A stretch of 64,000 nt of DNA from Tildeniella nuda ZEHNDER 1965/U140 (GCA_019358895.1 JAHHIG010000012.1:62001-126000), one strand, 5' to 3'; positions 8,075 through 17,418 are shown, counted from the first letter of the stretch. Notes: generated by a model from the letters alone, not told the origin. Translations and numbers: made by a program.

Positions 8075-8992
8075 TCAAGCGGTTCGTAACCGTTCAATAT
8101 CTTTCATCGGAGGCGCACCAAACATCCGCGCATATTCGCGGCTGAACTGTGAGGCGCTCTCATACCCCACCTGATAGGCAGTATGCGTCGCATCCATATC
8201 CTCAGCCAGCATTCGCTGACGCGCTTCTAATAGTCTGAGTTGCTTTTGATATTGCAGCGGACTCATGGAGGTGACTGCCTTGAAATGGCGATGGAATGAG
8301 GAAGCCGACATATTCGCTTGTTCAGCCAGTTCCTCAACTCGCAACGGTGCTGTGAAATCAGCTTTAATCCGTTTGATCACCTCAGCAATGCGCTGCATAT
8401 TGCTGCCCGATGTGGCGAGCTGGCGCACTGCTTCGCCTTGATCACCCATCAGCAGACGGTAATAGAGTTCGCGAAGAATCATCGGGGCGAGAAACGGAAT
8501 ATCCTGCGGTGTCTCTAAAAGCTTTGTCAGCCGAATCGCGCAATCAAGCAACGATGGCTCGGCATTGCTGACAAACCAGCCTCTCACCGATTCTTTCTGA
8601 TCAATGCCTGGGTTGGTTTGAGCAATGATGTCACAGAGTTGCACAGGGTCTAGATCCAGTTTCAAGCCGAGATAGGGCTGAACGGGAGACGCTTCGACCA
8701 CGTACGCACTGAGCGGCAAATCTACCGAGACTACGAGATATTGAGCCATGCCGTACCGATAGATTTCCTCATTCAGCAACAGTTCTTTTCTGCCCTGCAC
8801 CACCAGGGCGAGCAGCGGTTCGCTCACACCCGGCATGGCTGCGGCAGGATTACAGGCGCGCGTAAAGCATAAGGAGTCGATCGCAGTCGCGTGAACACCG
8901 TCTTCCTGACCGTCAGTGTGTTGAGCAACGAGTGCCGCCAATTCTTCACATTTGGCGATCGCGGTCTGGTGGCTCAATGTCTCAATTACCAT
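8075..8992 (-). CDS. AraC-family transcriptional regulator
   Basis: 305 residues. An AraC_N-type cupin sensor spans about 20-170 (FTRACNPAAAMPGVSEPLLA and following). The double HTH at the C-terminus (residues 200-300) contains LRVEELAEQANMSASSFHRH and VGYESASQFSREYARMFG, the classic AraC signature. It resembles YqhC-like activators, which in other bacteria control aldehyde reductases; that would suit this neighbourhood but is inference. It is divergent from the SDR at 9169 across about 175 bases, the likely target. Its 3' end converges on the NmrA fragment. Confidence 0.94.
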   Translation of the reverse strand: MVIETLSHQTAIAKCEELAALVAQHTDGQEDGVHATAIDSLCFTRACNPAAAMPGVSEPLLALVVQGRKELLLNEEIYRYGMAQYLVVSVDLPLSAYVVEASPVQPYLGLKLDLDPVQLCDIIAQTNPGIDQKESVRGWFVSNAEPSLLDCAIRLTKLLETPQDIPFLAPMILRELYYRLLMGDQGEAVRQLATSGSNMQRIAEVIKRIKADFTAPLRVEELAEQANMSASSFHRHFKAVTSMSPLQYQKQLRLLEARQRMLAEDMDATHTAYQVGYESASQFSREYARMFGAPPMKDIERLRTA

Positions 8993-9168
8993 GCTGCATT
9001 CCTGACTGCTTTAACCATTCTCATCCGCTCATTATAGGCAATATTTCTTCCTCGCCAACGTTCTACTTGAGAGGATTAGGCAATCATCTGCAAGGTTTGT
9101 GTATTGAGAGTCCCGATCTACAAACATACGATGAATGTATTCAAATCACACAGCAGAAGGATAAGGCA

Positions 9169-9924
9169 ATGACCAAAATTGCATTGGTGACCGGATCGAG
9201 CCGAGGATTGGGCAAAAATACCGCGTTGGCGCTGGCGAAAAAAGGGGTAGGTGTGGTTGTCACTTATCACAGCAGTGAGGCGGAAGCGAACAGTGTGGTT
9301 GCCGCGATCGCCGAAATGGGCAGTAAAGCTGTCGCCCTACAACTGGATACTTCCAACACGAAAACCTTTGATAGTTTTGCCACAAACCTCAAGCAGGCAC
9401 TCCAAACAACATGGCAGACTGAGCAGTTTGATTTTCTGGTGAATAATGCGGGCATTGGAATGAATAAACCTTTTGCAGAGACAACCGAGGACGATTTCGA
9501 TCAATTGATGAATACTCAGGTGAAAGGTGTCTTCTTTCTCACACAAAAACTTCTACCAGTGATCAAAGATGGGGGACGGATTGTGAATCTTTCATCGGGA
9601 CTGGCTCGTTTTACCCTACCGGGATATGCTGCCTATGCCAGCACGAAAGGGGCGATCGAGGTGTTAACTCGCTACCTGGCAAAAGAACTGGGATCGAGAC
9701 AGATCACCGTGAACGTGGTGGCTCCCGGCGCGATCGAAACCGATTTTGGTGGTGGTGCAGTACGGGACAATCCAGAAATCAATAAATTCATCGCGTCACA
9801 AATTGCTTTAGGTCGTGTCGGTGTGCCGGATGATATTGGCGGGGCGATCGCATCCCTGCTGTCAGACGACAATCGCTGGGTGAATGGACAGAGAATTGAA
9901 GTTTCTGGGGGTCAATCCCTCTAA
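9169..9924 (+). CDS. Short-chain dehydrogenase/reductase
   Basis: 251 residues from the ATG at 9169 with AGAAGG upstream; the longer frame to 8932 overlaps the divergent araC gene and has no homology. VTGSSRGLGKNTALAL is the cofactor motif TGxxxGxG, NNAGIG the structural NNAG, IVNLSSG carries the catalytic Ser and YAAYASTKGAIE the YxxxK pair. The C-terminal VNGQRIEVSGGQSL is typical of FabG-like classical SDRs. The substrate is unknown. It is divergent from the AraC gene and followed by an SDR head fragment at 9967. Confidence 0.93.
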   Translation: MTKIALVTGSSRGLGKNTALALAKKGVGVVVTYHSSEAEANSVVAAIAEMGSKAVALQLDTSNTKTFDSFATNLKQALQTTWQTEQFDFLVNNAGIGMNKPFAETTEDDFDQLMNTQVKGVFFLTQKLLPVIKDGGRIVNLSSGLARFTLPGYAAYASTKGAIEVLTRYLAKELGSRQITVNVVAPGAIETDFGGGAVRDNPEINKFIASQIALGRVGVPDDIGGAIASLLSDDNRWVNGQRIEVSGGQSL

Positions 9925-9966
9925 TTCAAACTAATTCCAATAACAGGAAAAATTTAGAGGATTACC

Positions 9967-10086
9967 ATGCAAATTACAGGAAACACAATTCTAACCACGG
10001 GCGGTGGATCAGGGATTTTAAGTCTATTACACTCAAGCAAATGCAACTGGTTTTTATCACAAGAGGTAAAAATTCATGATCTTTGA
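9967..10086 (+). pseudogene. N-terminal fragment of a DltE-like SDR
   Basis: The first residues, MQITGNTILTTGGGSGI, are the start of a DltE-type short-chain dehydrogenase (MxITGNTILITGGGSGIG). Homology stops after about 17 residues, and the frame ends at TGA 10084-10086, overlapping the start of the next gene by 11 bases. The rest of the gene has been deleted, apparently replaced by the sequence leading into the gene at 10076. Confidence 0.65.
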
Positions 10087-11098
10087 AAATAAGGTGGCTT
10101 TAGGACAGGTACTTTTTGCCGGAGGATCAGGCTTCGTGGGGCGCACTGCCGTCAAGTGGTTCCGCGAGAGGCACCCCGACGTTCCAGTGCTGATTGGAGG
10201 ACGGAACCTGCAAGCAGCCACCGAAGTCGCTCAAGCAGTGGGCGCTGCCGAAGCCGTTGCCATCGATATCGATCAGCCCCGCTTGGGACTCGGTGACGAT
10301 GTCGCCGTTGCGGCTGTGGTCATGTTGGCTCCCGAAGCCGGACTCAAAGGTCTGAGCTACGCGCAGGACTTGGGCGTTCCTTACCTGAACATTAACGCTA
10401 CCATCACCGAAATCGGTCCCGAATTGGCGCTGTTCGCGCATCGTGCGACCGCAGCACCCGTCGTGCTCGCCAGTCACTGGATGGTCGGTGCGGCGGTGTT
10501 TCTGGCACTCAACAGTGCCAAAGGCTTCGAGATCGTCCAGTCCATCCGGCTCGGCGCAATCGTTGACGAGCAAGATCCAGTTGGTCCATCGGCGATCGAA
10601 GACATGGAGCGGGTACACGAGATGGCTCCCGCCGCACTAGCATTTGAGGGTGGGCGACGTGTATGGCTGTCTGGCAATGCCGCAAAGGGCAAGGTCGAAT
10701 CAGTCGATGGTCGATCGCTCGATGCCACCGCATTTTCCACGTTTGATACCGTGAGTCTCCATGCCGCCACTGGGGCACCAAATATCCGCTTCGACCTGGT
10801 GAATGGGGAATCGTCCAGCCGCCGCCGGGGTGGTGAGGCAGCAACCGAGATCGTCGTTGAGATCGAGGGCGATGCCGATGGTCAAACGAAGCATTCGCGA
10901 TCGATGCTGGAGTTCAAGCAGGGCACCGCCTCACTCACGGGTCTGAGCGTCGTTCTTTCTCTCGCGTCGGTATTGGGACTGAACGATCGTTCTCCTGCCC
11001 GCCCAGGGCTTTACCTACCCGAGCTACTCTCGGATGCCAAATGGTTCCTGGATGAACTCCGCAGTGCGGGAGCGATTATCTACGAAGACTCTAAGTAA
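10076..11098 (+). CDS. Saccharopine-dehydrogenase-like NAD(P)-binding oxidoreductase
   Basis: 340 residues from an ATG with AGAGGT upstream. The N-terminus VLFAGGSGFVGRTAVKWF is a GxxGxxG Rossmann motif, followed by VLIGGRNLQAATEVA, as in saccharopine dehydrogenase/homospermidine-synthase-like folds. The C-terminal half (from about 140) is the second domain, with no recognisable catalytic signature. The substrate is unknown. It has higher GC and a more proteobacterial-looking composition than its neighbours (GGRRVWLSGNAAKGK), which may point to transfer. It lies between two SDR genes on the same strand. Confidence 0.75.
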   Translation: MIFENKVALGQVLFAGGSGFVGRTAVKWFRERHPDVPVLIGGRNLQAATEVAQAVGAAEAVAIDIDQPRLGLGDDVAVAAVVMLAPEAGLKGLSYAQDLGVPYLNINATITEIGPELALFAHRATAAPVVLASHWMVGAAVFLALNSAKGFEIVQSIRLGAIVDEQDPVGPSAIEDMERVHEMAPAALAFEGGRRVWLSGNAAKGKVESVDGRSLDATAFSTFDTVSLHAATGAPNIRFDLVNGESSSRRRGGEAATEIVVEIEGDADGQTKHSRSMLEFKQGTASLTGLSVVLSLASVLGLNDRSPARPGLYLPELLSDAKWFLDELRSAGAIIYEDSK

Positions 11099-11311
11099 GC
11101 CTTTTTGACCAGATGGTTAGCGCTCGGCTGATAGATGCAAAAGCTGTTCTACGCTGAGACAGCGATCGTTACGACTGGGTTTCTACGCTCCATTGATGCG
11201 GCACAAGTACTGCGAGAAGTCTTCGCGGCGCGTCTCGCAGAGAAGCGCAGATCGCAGAATCCCAGCACCGCTCTCTAGACCCACAGCCGTAAAACAACTT
11301 GGAGATACATC

Positions 11312-12052
11312 ATGACTACTAACGAAAACATACAAAAAGTCGTGCTGATTACAGGTGCCAGTAGCGGCATTGGTGAAGCAACCGCCCGGCTACTGGCTCA
11401 CAATGGTTTGAAGGTGGTGTTGGGAGCGCGGCGCACCGATCGCCTGGACGCGATCGCCTCCGAAATCCGCGACAAAGGAGGTTCCGCTGCCTATCGCGCC
11501 CTGGACGTAACCAGCCTTGATGAGATGCAAGCCTTCGTCGATTTTGCCAAAGATAAGTTTGGTCGCCTTGATGTAGTGGTGAACAACGCTGGCTTGATGC
11601 CGCTCTCCAAACTGGAGGCATTGAAGATTGACGAATGGAACCGGATGATTGATGTGAATATTCGCGGCGTACTTCACGGCATTGCCGCCGCGCTGCCCAC
11701 CTTCAAGCAGCAGCAATCCGGGCAGTTTGTTAATCTATCGTCGATCGGGGGACACGCCGTTTATCCCACTGCTGCGGTGTATTGTGCCACCAAGTATGCA
11801 GTTTGGGCGATCTCTGAGGGACTGCGGCAGGAATCAACGGATATTCGTGTGACCATCATCTCGCCCGGAACGACCGAATCCGAACTCGCTAGCACCATTA
11901 CTGATCCTCAAGCAGCACAGTGGACGGAGGAGTTTCGCCAATCCGTCATCCCAGCAGATGCTATTGCCCGTGCGATCGCCTTTGCGATCGAGCAGCCCGC
12001 CGATGTGGATGTCAATGAGATCATCGTTCGACCGATCGGACAGAGCGGTTAA
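11312..12052 (+). CDS. Short-chain dehydrogenase/reductase (YdfG-like)
   Basis: 246 residues. VLITGASSGIGEATARLLA at residues 11-29 binds NAD(P), and GARRTDRLDAI after strand 2 favours NADPH. NNAGLMPLS, VNLSSIGG (Ser) and YCATKYAVWA (YxxxK) complete a classical catalytic set. The C-terminal NEIIVRPIGQSG resembles NADP-dependent serine/3-hydroxy acid dehydrogenases of the YdfG type; the substrate is not certain. A GGAG site precedes the ATG at 11312. The 213-bp gap upstream contains only a short inverted repeat at 11209-11240. Confidence 0.93.
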   Translation: MTTNENIQKVVLITGASSGIGEATARLLAHNGLKVVLGARRTDRLDAIASEIRDKGGSAAYRALDVTSLDEMQAFVDFAKDKFGRLDVVVNNAGLMPLSKLEALKIDEWNRMIDVNIRGVLHGIAAALPTFKQQQSGQFVNLSSIGGHAVYPTAAVYCATKYAVWAISEGLRQESTDIRVTIISPGTTESELASTITDPQAAQWTEEFRQSVIPADAIARAIAFAIEQPADVDVNEIIVRPIGQSG

Positions 12053-12191
12053 GTGCCATCAGATATGGGGGATTGAAATGGCTGTGAGTAGTAGAAGGGA
12101 CGAAAGCTGCAATCCCTTTAGCGATCGATTTTGAGATCTGAGGCTGACAATAGTCTGCCTAACTCTGCTAATTTGGGATTTCAGAGGGAAA

Positions 12192-13142
12192 ATGTCAACC
12201 CAAATAGTCGTTAGCTGGAAAAATCCGCTGCTGAATCAGGGATGTATACTTTTATCCAAGTTGCAACAATCTATGACTGACCGAAATCAATCTTTGTTGG
12301 AATTAGCAAAACGCAATGCCGAAGTTTACATTGCCAATCCGAAAACGAAAGCCGCAATGGTTACGGGTTCAGTTGCAGAAGGGCTGTGCGATGAATATTC
12401 TGATTGCGAGATGATTTTTTATTATGATGAGTTACCGTCTGAAGAAGAGTTGCGTCTGGCGCGTCAGCAAAATCAGGGTTCAGAGCCTCTTTGGAGTTTA
12501 GGCAATTTACAAGCGGGTTCGTTTGGTGAAAGTTACCTTGTGAATGGGGTTGAATTTCAGGTTGGTCACGAGACGATCGCTAACTGGGAAAAGGAGATTT
12601 CGACCATCTTGGAAGAGTTTGATCTTTCTCCGATGATGAAAGCGATGACAGGAACCCTGATCGGAATTCCCTTATACGGCGAACCGCTAATCCAGCAGTG
12701 GAAAGTTAAAATTGCAAATTATCCGGATGGACTCGCGCAAAAAATGGTTGAACATTACCTCAACTTCTTCGCAATTTGGGGAATGCAGGAAAAGCTAGCT
12801 AGACGGGATACAACGCTTTGGTATCAGCAAATTCTTGTTGAGTCAGCTCAAAATATCCTGGGTGTGTTGTCGGGATTGAACCGCTTGTATTATTCAACAT
12901 TTCAATTCAAGCGAATGAGCAGATTTATCGAACAGATGGAGGTTGCGCCTGAAAATCTTGCTGAGCGTCTCGAAGGTTTATTTCATCATGAAGCTCCTGT
13001 TGCCGTCAATCAGCTTGAAGTGTTGGTTCGAGAAACCATAAAGCTTGTTGAGGTTCATATGCCTCAAATAGATACTTCCTTAGCAAAACGAAAAATAGGG
13101 TGGAGGCAGCAACCGTGGAAACTCAGCGAGACAAGTCGGTGA
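12192..13142 (+). CDS. Nucleotidyltransferase-domain protein (aminoglycoside NTase-like)
   Basis: 316 residues from an ATG with a strong AGAGGG site five bases upstream. VTGSVAEGLCDEYSDCEMIF at about residues 58-77 is the pol-beta nucleotidyltransferase motif GSxxxG...D-x-[DE], with Asp and Glu as metal ligands. The helical C-terminal part (150-300) resembles substrate-binding domains of kanamycin/lincosamide-type nucleotidyltransferases. The substrate is unknown, and antibiotic inactivation is only a possibility. Composition is AT-richer than the flanking genes. Eight bases after the stop lies an attC-like site (13151-13237), the arrangement of an integron gene cassette. Confidence 0.8.
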   Translation: MSTQIVVSWKNPLLNQGCILLSKLQQSMTDRNQSLLELAKRNAEVYIANPKTKAAMVTGSVAEGLCDEYSDCEMIFYYDELPSEEELRLARQQNQGSEPLWSLGNLQAGSFGESYLVNGVEFQVGHETIANWEKEISTILEEFDLSPMMKAMTGTLIGIPLYGEPLIQQWKVKIANYPDGLAQKMVEHYLNFFAIWGMQEKLARRDTTLWYQQILVESAQNILGVLSGLNRLYYSTFQFKRMSRFIEQMEVAPENLAERLEGLFHHEAPVAVNQLEVLVRETIKLVEVHMPQIDTSLAKRKIGWRQQPWKLSETSR

Positions 13143-13150
13143 GGCATTCT

Positions 13151-13237
13151 AGCTAACCATCCCAATGCACCGGAACAATGTCAAGCGATCGGTGAAATGC
13201 AAAGGGGATCTGTGTCCAGTGATTGGAAACGTTGGGC
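13151..13237 (+). other. Integron attC-like recombination site
   Basis: An R''-like box AGCTAAC (13151-13157) and an R' box GTTGGGC (13231-13237, fitting GTTRRRY) flank inverted arms. CCAAT at 13162-13166 pairs with ATTGG at 13222-13226, then CAC with GTG and GGA with TCC. One extra G (13167) bulges from the left arm, where attC sites carry their extrahelical base. The spacers between boxes are four bases on each side. R'' departs from consensus at its second base. No integrase gene is in the window. Confidence 0.5.
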
Positions 13238-13326
13238 GGCGGCGCGCAGTTTGGCTGTGTGCCGCAGGTTTTGATGCAGGATGGAATAATTTTGTCATAC
13301 CGATTGAATAGAACGTGGGAGAGAAA

Positions 13327-14256
13327 ATGAAAGCAGTAGTGATTAACGAATACGGTGATGAGAGCGTTTTACATTACACTGATGTCGATCGTCCAGAGCC
13401 TCAAGCGGACGAAGTTTTGGTGAAAGTTCACGCGGCGGCGGTCAATCCGGCGGACTGGAAGATCCGCGATGGCATGGGCGAACAGTTCGGCTTTAAACTG
13501 CCGCTGATTCTGGGCGGCGACATCGCTGGAACCGTCGAAGCAGTGGGCGATCGCGTTGAAAATTTTAAGCAGGGCGATGCGGTTTATGGGATGACCGTTT
13601 CCAACCTCTCCGATGGTTACGCCGAATATGCGATCGCCAAAGCAGACGCGATCGCGCTCAAGCCAGCAAGCCTCAGTTTTGAAGAGGCGGCAGCGATTCC
13701 AATTGCCGCATTGACTGCGTGGCAAGCGATGTTCGATTTGGCGCATCTGAGCAGCGGACAAAGAATCTTGATCACCGGAGCATCGGGCGGAGTCGGCTCG
13801 ATGGCGGTTCAGTTAGCTAAAGCAAAAGGCGCGATCGTGATCGGCACAGCTTCGGGCAAAAACGAACAGTACGTCCGCAATTTGGGCGCAGATGAGTTTA
13901 TTGATTACACACAGCAACCGTTTGAAGACGTTGTTAAAGACGTGGATGTCGTTTTTGATACGATCGGCAGCGACACCCAGGAGCGAGCCTTCCAAACGCT
14001 GAAAAAGGGCGGCTTTCTGGTGACATCGGCGCAGCCTCCATCCGCAGAAAAAGCACAGGCATTCGGCGTAGAAGCTGCCTTTGTCTTTTGTAAGTCGAAC
14101 GCGCAGCAATTAGTCGAAATTAACAATCTGATTGACGAAGGTAAATTGAAAATCCACATCGAAACGGTGCTGCCGATCGCAGAAGTAAAAAAAGCACATC
14201 AACTTTCCCAAAGCGGACGCACACGCGGCAAGATCGTTTTGCAGGTCGGAGCATAG
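13327..14256 (+). CDS. Zinc-free NADP-dependent MDR oxidoreductase (quinone-reductase-like)
   Basis: 309 residues from the ATG at 13327, preceded by GGGAG; the upstream GTG at 13315 is part of that site. It has a GroES-like N-terminal domain ([18 protein letters not shown]) and a Rossmann domain with [20 protein letters not shown] (AxxGxVG type) near residue 145. No zinc ligands are present, as in quinone oxidoreductase or zinc-independent MDR enzymes. It likely reduces quinones or enones with NADPH in the cytosol. The stop is followed by a hairpin at 14258-14304. Confidence 0.92.
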   Translation: MKAVVINEYGDESVLHYTDVDRPEPQADEVLVKVHAAAVNPADWKIRDGMGEQFGFKLPLILGGDIAGTVEAVGDRVENFKQGDAVYGMTVSNLSDGYAEYAIAKADAIALKPASLSFEEAAAIPIAALTAWQAMFDLAHLSSGQRILITGASGGVGSMAVQLAKAKGAIVIGTASGKNEQYVRNLGADEFIDYTQQPFEDVVKDVDVVFDTIGSDTQERAFQTLKKGGFLVTSAQPPSAEKAQAFGVEAAFVFCKSNAQQLVEINNLIDEGKLKIHIETVLPIAEVKKAHQLSQSGRTRGKIVLQVGA

Positions 14257-14257
14257 T

Positions 14258-14304
14258 CAGGACTGACGCAGAGGGGGTACTGCGATGTTCCTGCGTCAGT
14301 CCTG
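14258..14304. terminator. Inverted repeat after the MDR gene (14-bp stem)
   Basis: CAGGACTGACGCAG at 14258-14271 pairs perfectly with CTGCGTCAGTCCTG at 14291-14304 across a 19-base loop, followed by CTAATTTTA. It sits directly after the MDR stop codon and may terminate it, although the long loop and weak U-tract also fit a dispersed palindrome. Confidence 0.5.
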
Positions 14305-14336
14305 CTAATTTTACTCAAACTAACCAGGAGGACAAC

Positions 14337-14570
14337 ATGAACAAAAAACTAATCAACCCAGAGGAACTGTACGATGGTGCTGCCTTTGGCATGTCTCAGG
14401 CGACTATCGAGACGGCATCGGGGCTAGTTTTCGTCTCTGGTCAGGTTGATTGGAATCATCAATATGAGACTACAGAGAACTCGATCGAAGGACAAACCAG
14501 AAAGGCGCTTGACAATCTTAAAATTGCCCTAACAGCCGCTGGTTCAATCGAGCCATCTCCTTTTTCATAG
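14337..14570 (+). pseudogene. ridA: RidA-family protein, truncated after about 70 residues
   Basis: It starts with MNKKLINPEELYDGAAF after a good GGAGG site. GLVFVSGQVDWN and EGQTRKALDNLKIALTAAGS match the first half of RidA/YjgF proteins, which deaminate reactive enamine/imine intermediates. Intact proteins are about 125-130 residues, with a catalytic Arg in the second half. Here homology ends at AAGS (about 14543), and the frame runs on for eight unrelated residues to a TAG. The break coincides with the inner end of an IS630-type transposase head on the opposite strand, so the 3' half was lost in an IS-associated deletion. Confidence 0.75.
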
Positions 14571-14614
14571 GCGCGCACAACTCGTTCTCTAAAGTCTGCA
14601 GAGCAGGTTGTCAT
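14544..14614 (-). pseudogene. N-terminal fragment of an IS630-type transposase
   Basis: On the minus strand, ATG at 14614 begins MTTCSADFRERVVRAYEKG followed by DGSI. This is the first helix of the HTH in IS630/Tc1-like transposases (compare YS.DLR..V...Y..GDGSIR). The frame then passes into antisense ridA sequence. Only about 24 residues survive. Confidence 0.55.
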
Positions 14615-14699
14615 GGCACATCCTCATTTTGTTTCTACAAAAACTGTCCTATATCGTTGCGGAAAGTGCTGTAGCTGATAGCTGATGGCTGATAGCTAA

Positions 14700-16718
14700 T
14701 CAATTCATCGTTGCGGATTCTGGTTCAGTGGTTTCTTGCGCTGGGTGAAAATAGTCGTAAATTTGCTGTGCTAGACGCGGACCAATACCTGGAACTGTAG
14801 CAATTTGAGTCGGGGACGCTTCACGCAGGTAGTCGATCGACCGAAAGGTGGCAAGCAGTTGCTTCTGGCGATGGTGTCCTAAACCGGGGATTTCGTCGAG
14901 GCGCGATCGTCTCATGCGATCGCTGCGCTGCTGACGATGGAAACTCACGGCAAAACGGTGTGCCTCATCTCGTAAACGACGCAACACCTGCACTCCGGGT
15001 TGTTCTGGCTCCGTCTTCAGCGGTAAGGATTCTCCCGGCAAAAAGATCTCTTCTCGCTGCTTGGCAAGGCTGACAACTTTGACATCTTCTAGCAGATTCA
15101 TTTCGCGTAAGACTGCTACCACTGCTGAAAGCTGTCCCTTGCCGCCATCAATCATCACCAGGTCAGGAAAATCAGCCGTTGCGGACACATGGCGACTCAG
15201 GACGGAATCAACTTCCGCTTTCACCAATTCACCCTTTTCTTTCAGCGCGGCATACTTCCGAAAACGACGACGGATGACCTCTGCCATGCTGGCGAAATCG
15301 TCAGAGTGACCAGAAGTGACCGTCGGGTTTTTGATTTTGTAATGGCGATAGTGTTGTTTGGCGGGTAGCCCGTCGATGAAAACCACCTGTGATGCAACGG
15401 CATCGGAACCCTGAATGTGCGAAATGTCGTAGCCCTCGATGCGACGCGGCAGTTCGGGGAGATCCAGAATCTCAGCAAGGTCGAGCATTGCCTGCGCGTT
15501 GCGATCGGCAAACCGTTGCGTCCTTGCTAACTCGTACTCCGCGTTGCGCTCTACCATCTCGATCATCTCAGCTTTGGTTTGACGTTGAGGGGTGACGATC
15601 GTCACCTTACGCCCCTTCGCTTCAGTCAAAAACTCTGCCAGCATATCGCCTTCGGGTAATTCATGCTGCACCATAATCTCAGCGGGAATTTCTACCGCAT
15701 CGACGGTTTGGTAATGCTCTTCCAGCACGCGCTGCAAAATTTCTCCTGGAGTGCCCGACTGAGCATCCGCAACAAAACCTAAGCGTCCGACCAAGCGCCC
15801 CGCACGAATCTGGAAAAGCTGCACACAGGCGTACTGGTCATCAGCCGCAAGGGCGATCGCATCCCGCGAAACGGTATCATCCGCCATCGATACCTTCTGG
15901 TCGGCACCCAGTAGCTTCAAGCCCGCAATCTGGTCACGAATTTTTGCTGCCTGCTCAAAGTTCAACGACTCCGCCGCCTTTTCCATTTGAGCCGTCAGAA
16001 TATCGGATAGCTCACGCGATCGTCCCTGAAAGATCATCGCCACTTTCTGCACAATCTTGTGATAGTCCTCTGGGGAAATCAACGCCTGACAAACGCCAGG
16101 ACAACGACCAATATCGTAATTCAGGCAGGGACGATCCTTGAATAGCGGTTGAGGACGTTGGCGGAGGGGAAAAATCCGCTTCACTAAATGCAGCGTTTGG
16201 CGCAGCAGTCCAGTATCGACATAAGGACCGTAATAGCGGTCTTTCTCCTTAGCCGATCGCCGTTTACGGGTGATGAAGATACGAGGGTACGCTTCTGACC
16301 AGGTAATGCAGAGATAAGGATACTTTTTATCATCCTTCAGCAGCACGTTGAAGTGGGGCTGATGCTGCTTCACGAGATTTGCCTCTAGCGCCAGCGCTTC
16401 GGCTTCGGTATCGGTGACGATAAATTCAATTTCTGCAACCTGCTTCACCATCAACGCAATGCGGGGACTCAACCCCTGGTTATCGCGGAAGTAAGAGCGG
16501 ACGCGCGATCGCAGCTTTTTAGACTTGCCAATGTAGAGAATCTGGTCATTCGCATCCCGCATGTAATACACACCCGGTTCCGCTGGTATCTCCTTGAGGC
16601 GACTTTCCAGACGGTCTGGATCGTTGACCAGTGTCAGAACTTTTGTAGATGTCACAGGCGAGACTTCATTGTTAGGCTTCACCTCAATTTTAAACGAATC
16701 TATCGAGACTTCAAACAT
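14700..16718 (-). CDS. uvrC: UvrABC excinuclease subunit C
   Basis: 672 residues; UvrC makes the dual incisions in nucleotide excision repair. The GIY-YIG domain is at about residues 46-125 ([30 protein letters not shown]). The UVR motif [14 protein letters not shown] lies near 255, an RNase H-like endonuclease domain at about 400-600 ([24 protein letters not shown]) and a helix-hairpin-helix tail at [19 protein letters not shown]. The length is normal. The first about 21 residues are not conserved, and a GTG at 16655 ([15 protein letters not shown]) could be the real start. It is monocistronic here and divergent from the small gene at 16796. Confidence 0.97.
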   Translation of the reverse strand: MFEVSIDSFKIEVKPNNEVSPVTSTKVLTLVNDPDRLESRLKEIPAEPGVYYMRDANDQILYIGKSKKLRSRVRSYFRDNQGLSPRIALMVKQVAEIEFIVTDTEAEALALEANLVKQHQPHFNVLLKDDKKYPYLCITWSEAYPRIFITRKRRSAKEKDRYYGPYVDTGLLRQTLHLVKRIFPLRQRPQPLFKDRPCLNYDIGRCPGVCQALISPEDYHKIVQKVAMIFQGRSRELSDILTAQMEKAAESLNFEQAAKIRDQIAGLKLLGADQKVSMADDTVSRDAIALAADDQYACVQLFQIRAGRLVGRLGFVADAQSGTPGEILQRVLEEHYQTVDAVEIPAEIMVQHELPEGDMLAEFLTEAKGRKVTIVTPQRQTKAEMIEMVERNAEYELARTQRFADRNAQAMLDLAEILDLPELPRRIEGYDISHIQGSDAVASQVVFIDGLPAKQHYRHYKIKNPTVTSGHSDDFASMAEVIRRRFRKYAALKEKGELVKAEVDSVLSRHVSATADFPDLVMIDGGKGQLSAVVAVLREMNLLEDVKVVSLAKQREEIFLPGESLPLKTEPEQPGVQVLRRLRDEAHRFAVSFHRQQRSDRMRRSRLDEIPGLGHHRQKQLLATFRSIDYLREASPTQIATVPGIGPRLAQQIYDYFHPAQETTEPESATMN

Positions 16719-16795
16719 AGCTAGAGACGCTTGTCTCCGTAATCGCTAAGATCAGCGTGTATTCAATTAAACATTCACACACTGAATCTTGTCAT

Positions 16796-16975
16796 ATGAC
16801 GCTCGAAGAGTTTGAATCTCAAACCCGTGAGGAACTGGAACAAACCCTCAATCAACTTCAAGCAGCGACGTTGCTGATCGCAGAGTTGACAACCCAAATC
16901 TCGCAAACGGGCAGAACAGTGCAGGTACTTAGTCAGCACATCGAGACCTTCGTTATTCAGCAGAGAAGCCAATAG
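16796..16975 (+). CDS. Small conserved-looking coiled-coil protein
   Basis: 59 residues from MTLEEFESQTREELEQ; the longer frame to 16757 is unlikely. The entire chain looks helical, with heptad-like leucine, isoleucine and valine spacing (LEQTLNQLQAATLLIAELTT, VLSQHIETFVI), suggesting a short coiled coil. There are no cysteines, signal or membrane segment. It is divergent from uvrC across about 77 bases. I have no functional assignment; the codon usage and compact divergent promoter argue it is real. Confidence 0.6.
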   Translation: MTLEEFESQTREELEQTLNQLQAATLLIAELTTQISQTGRTVQVLSQHIETFVIQQRSQ

Positions 16976-17014
16976 CGCTGCATTGTCCTGTGAATGGCTG
17001 CTTTCTTAACCTTA

Positions 17015-17184
17015 GAGGTTGTTTGAAAAGTGTCTGGCGGTAAAACCGCGACTACGTAAACAAAGTTCGCCTGCGCGGACTACCGCAGAGTAAGGGTTTT
17101 ATAACCTGCGTAGGCAGGTTTTGTGCGTGTAGCCGCGACTTCAGTCGCCAGAGCTACACGCATCTGGACTTTTAAAACATCCTC
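17015..17184. mobile_element. 170-bp IS5-type MITE with TTA target duplication
   Basis: The termini are GAGGTTGTTTGAAAAGT and the complement of ACTTTTAAAACATCCTC. TTA flanks both sides (17012-17014, 17185-17187), a TNA-type duplication as made by IS5-group elements. The interior has palindromic GTGTAGCCGCGACT...AGTCGCCAGAGCTACAC arms and no coding capacity. It shares its ends with the IS5 relic at 56096-56311. Confidence 0.7.
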
Positions 17185-17298
17185 TTAGACAGGGTTGGAG
17201 CGCCCAGCTTGGCGCAATCGCTCCGTGGATATAGAAACGATCGCCTCAGTCCAAGTAGTTAGTCTAAAGATCGTGGATTAAATGACCTGTAATTCTGC

Positions 17299-17418
17299 GT
17301 AGGATGCCGTCAGCGTAGCGTAACGGATCGCTTCCGGGCTTTGATGCGTTACGGCTAGCGCCTTTAGCGAAGCCATGCCGTAGCTTGCTTCTCGAAGAGT
17401 AGGCTATACACATCCTAC
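17299..17418. repeat. GTAGGATG...CATCCTAC palindromic repeat
   Basis: A 120-bp unit bounded by GTAGGATG (17299-17306) and CATCCTAC (17411-17418). The interior contains TGATGCGTTACGGCTAGCGC and TTAGCGAAGCCATGCCGTAG, related to the 153-bp repeats at 2521 and 59525. The remaining gap up to 17534 holds nothing I recognise. Confidence 0.65.

Noticed and set aside
12158-12164. GCCTAAC, an R''-like box upstream of the nucleotidyltransferase
   Set aside because: No GTTRRRY partner with complementary arms follows, so it does not form an attC site.
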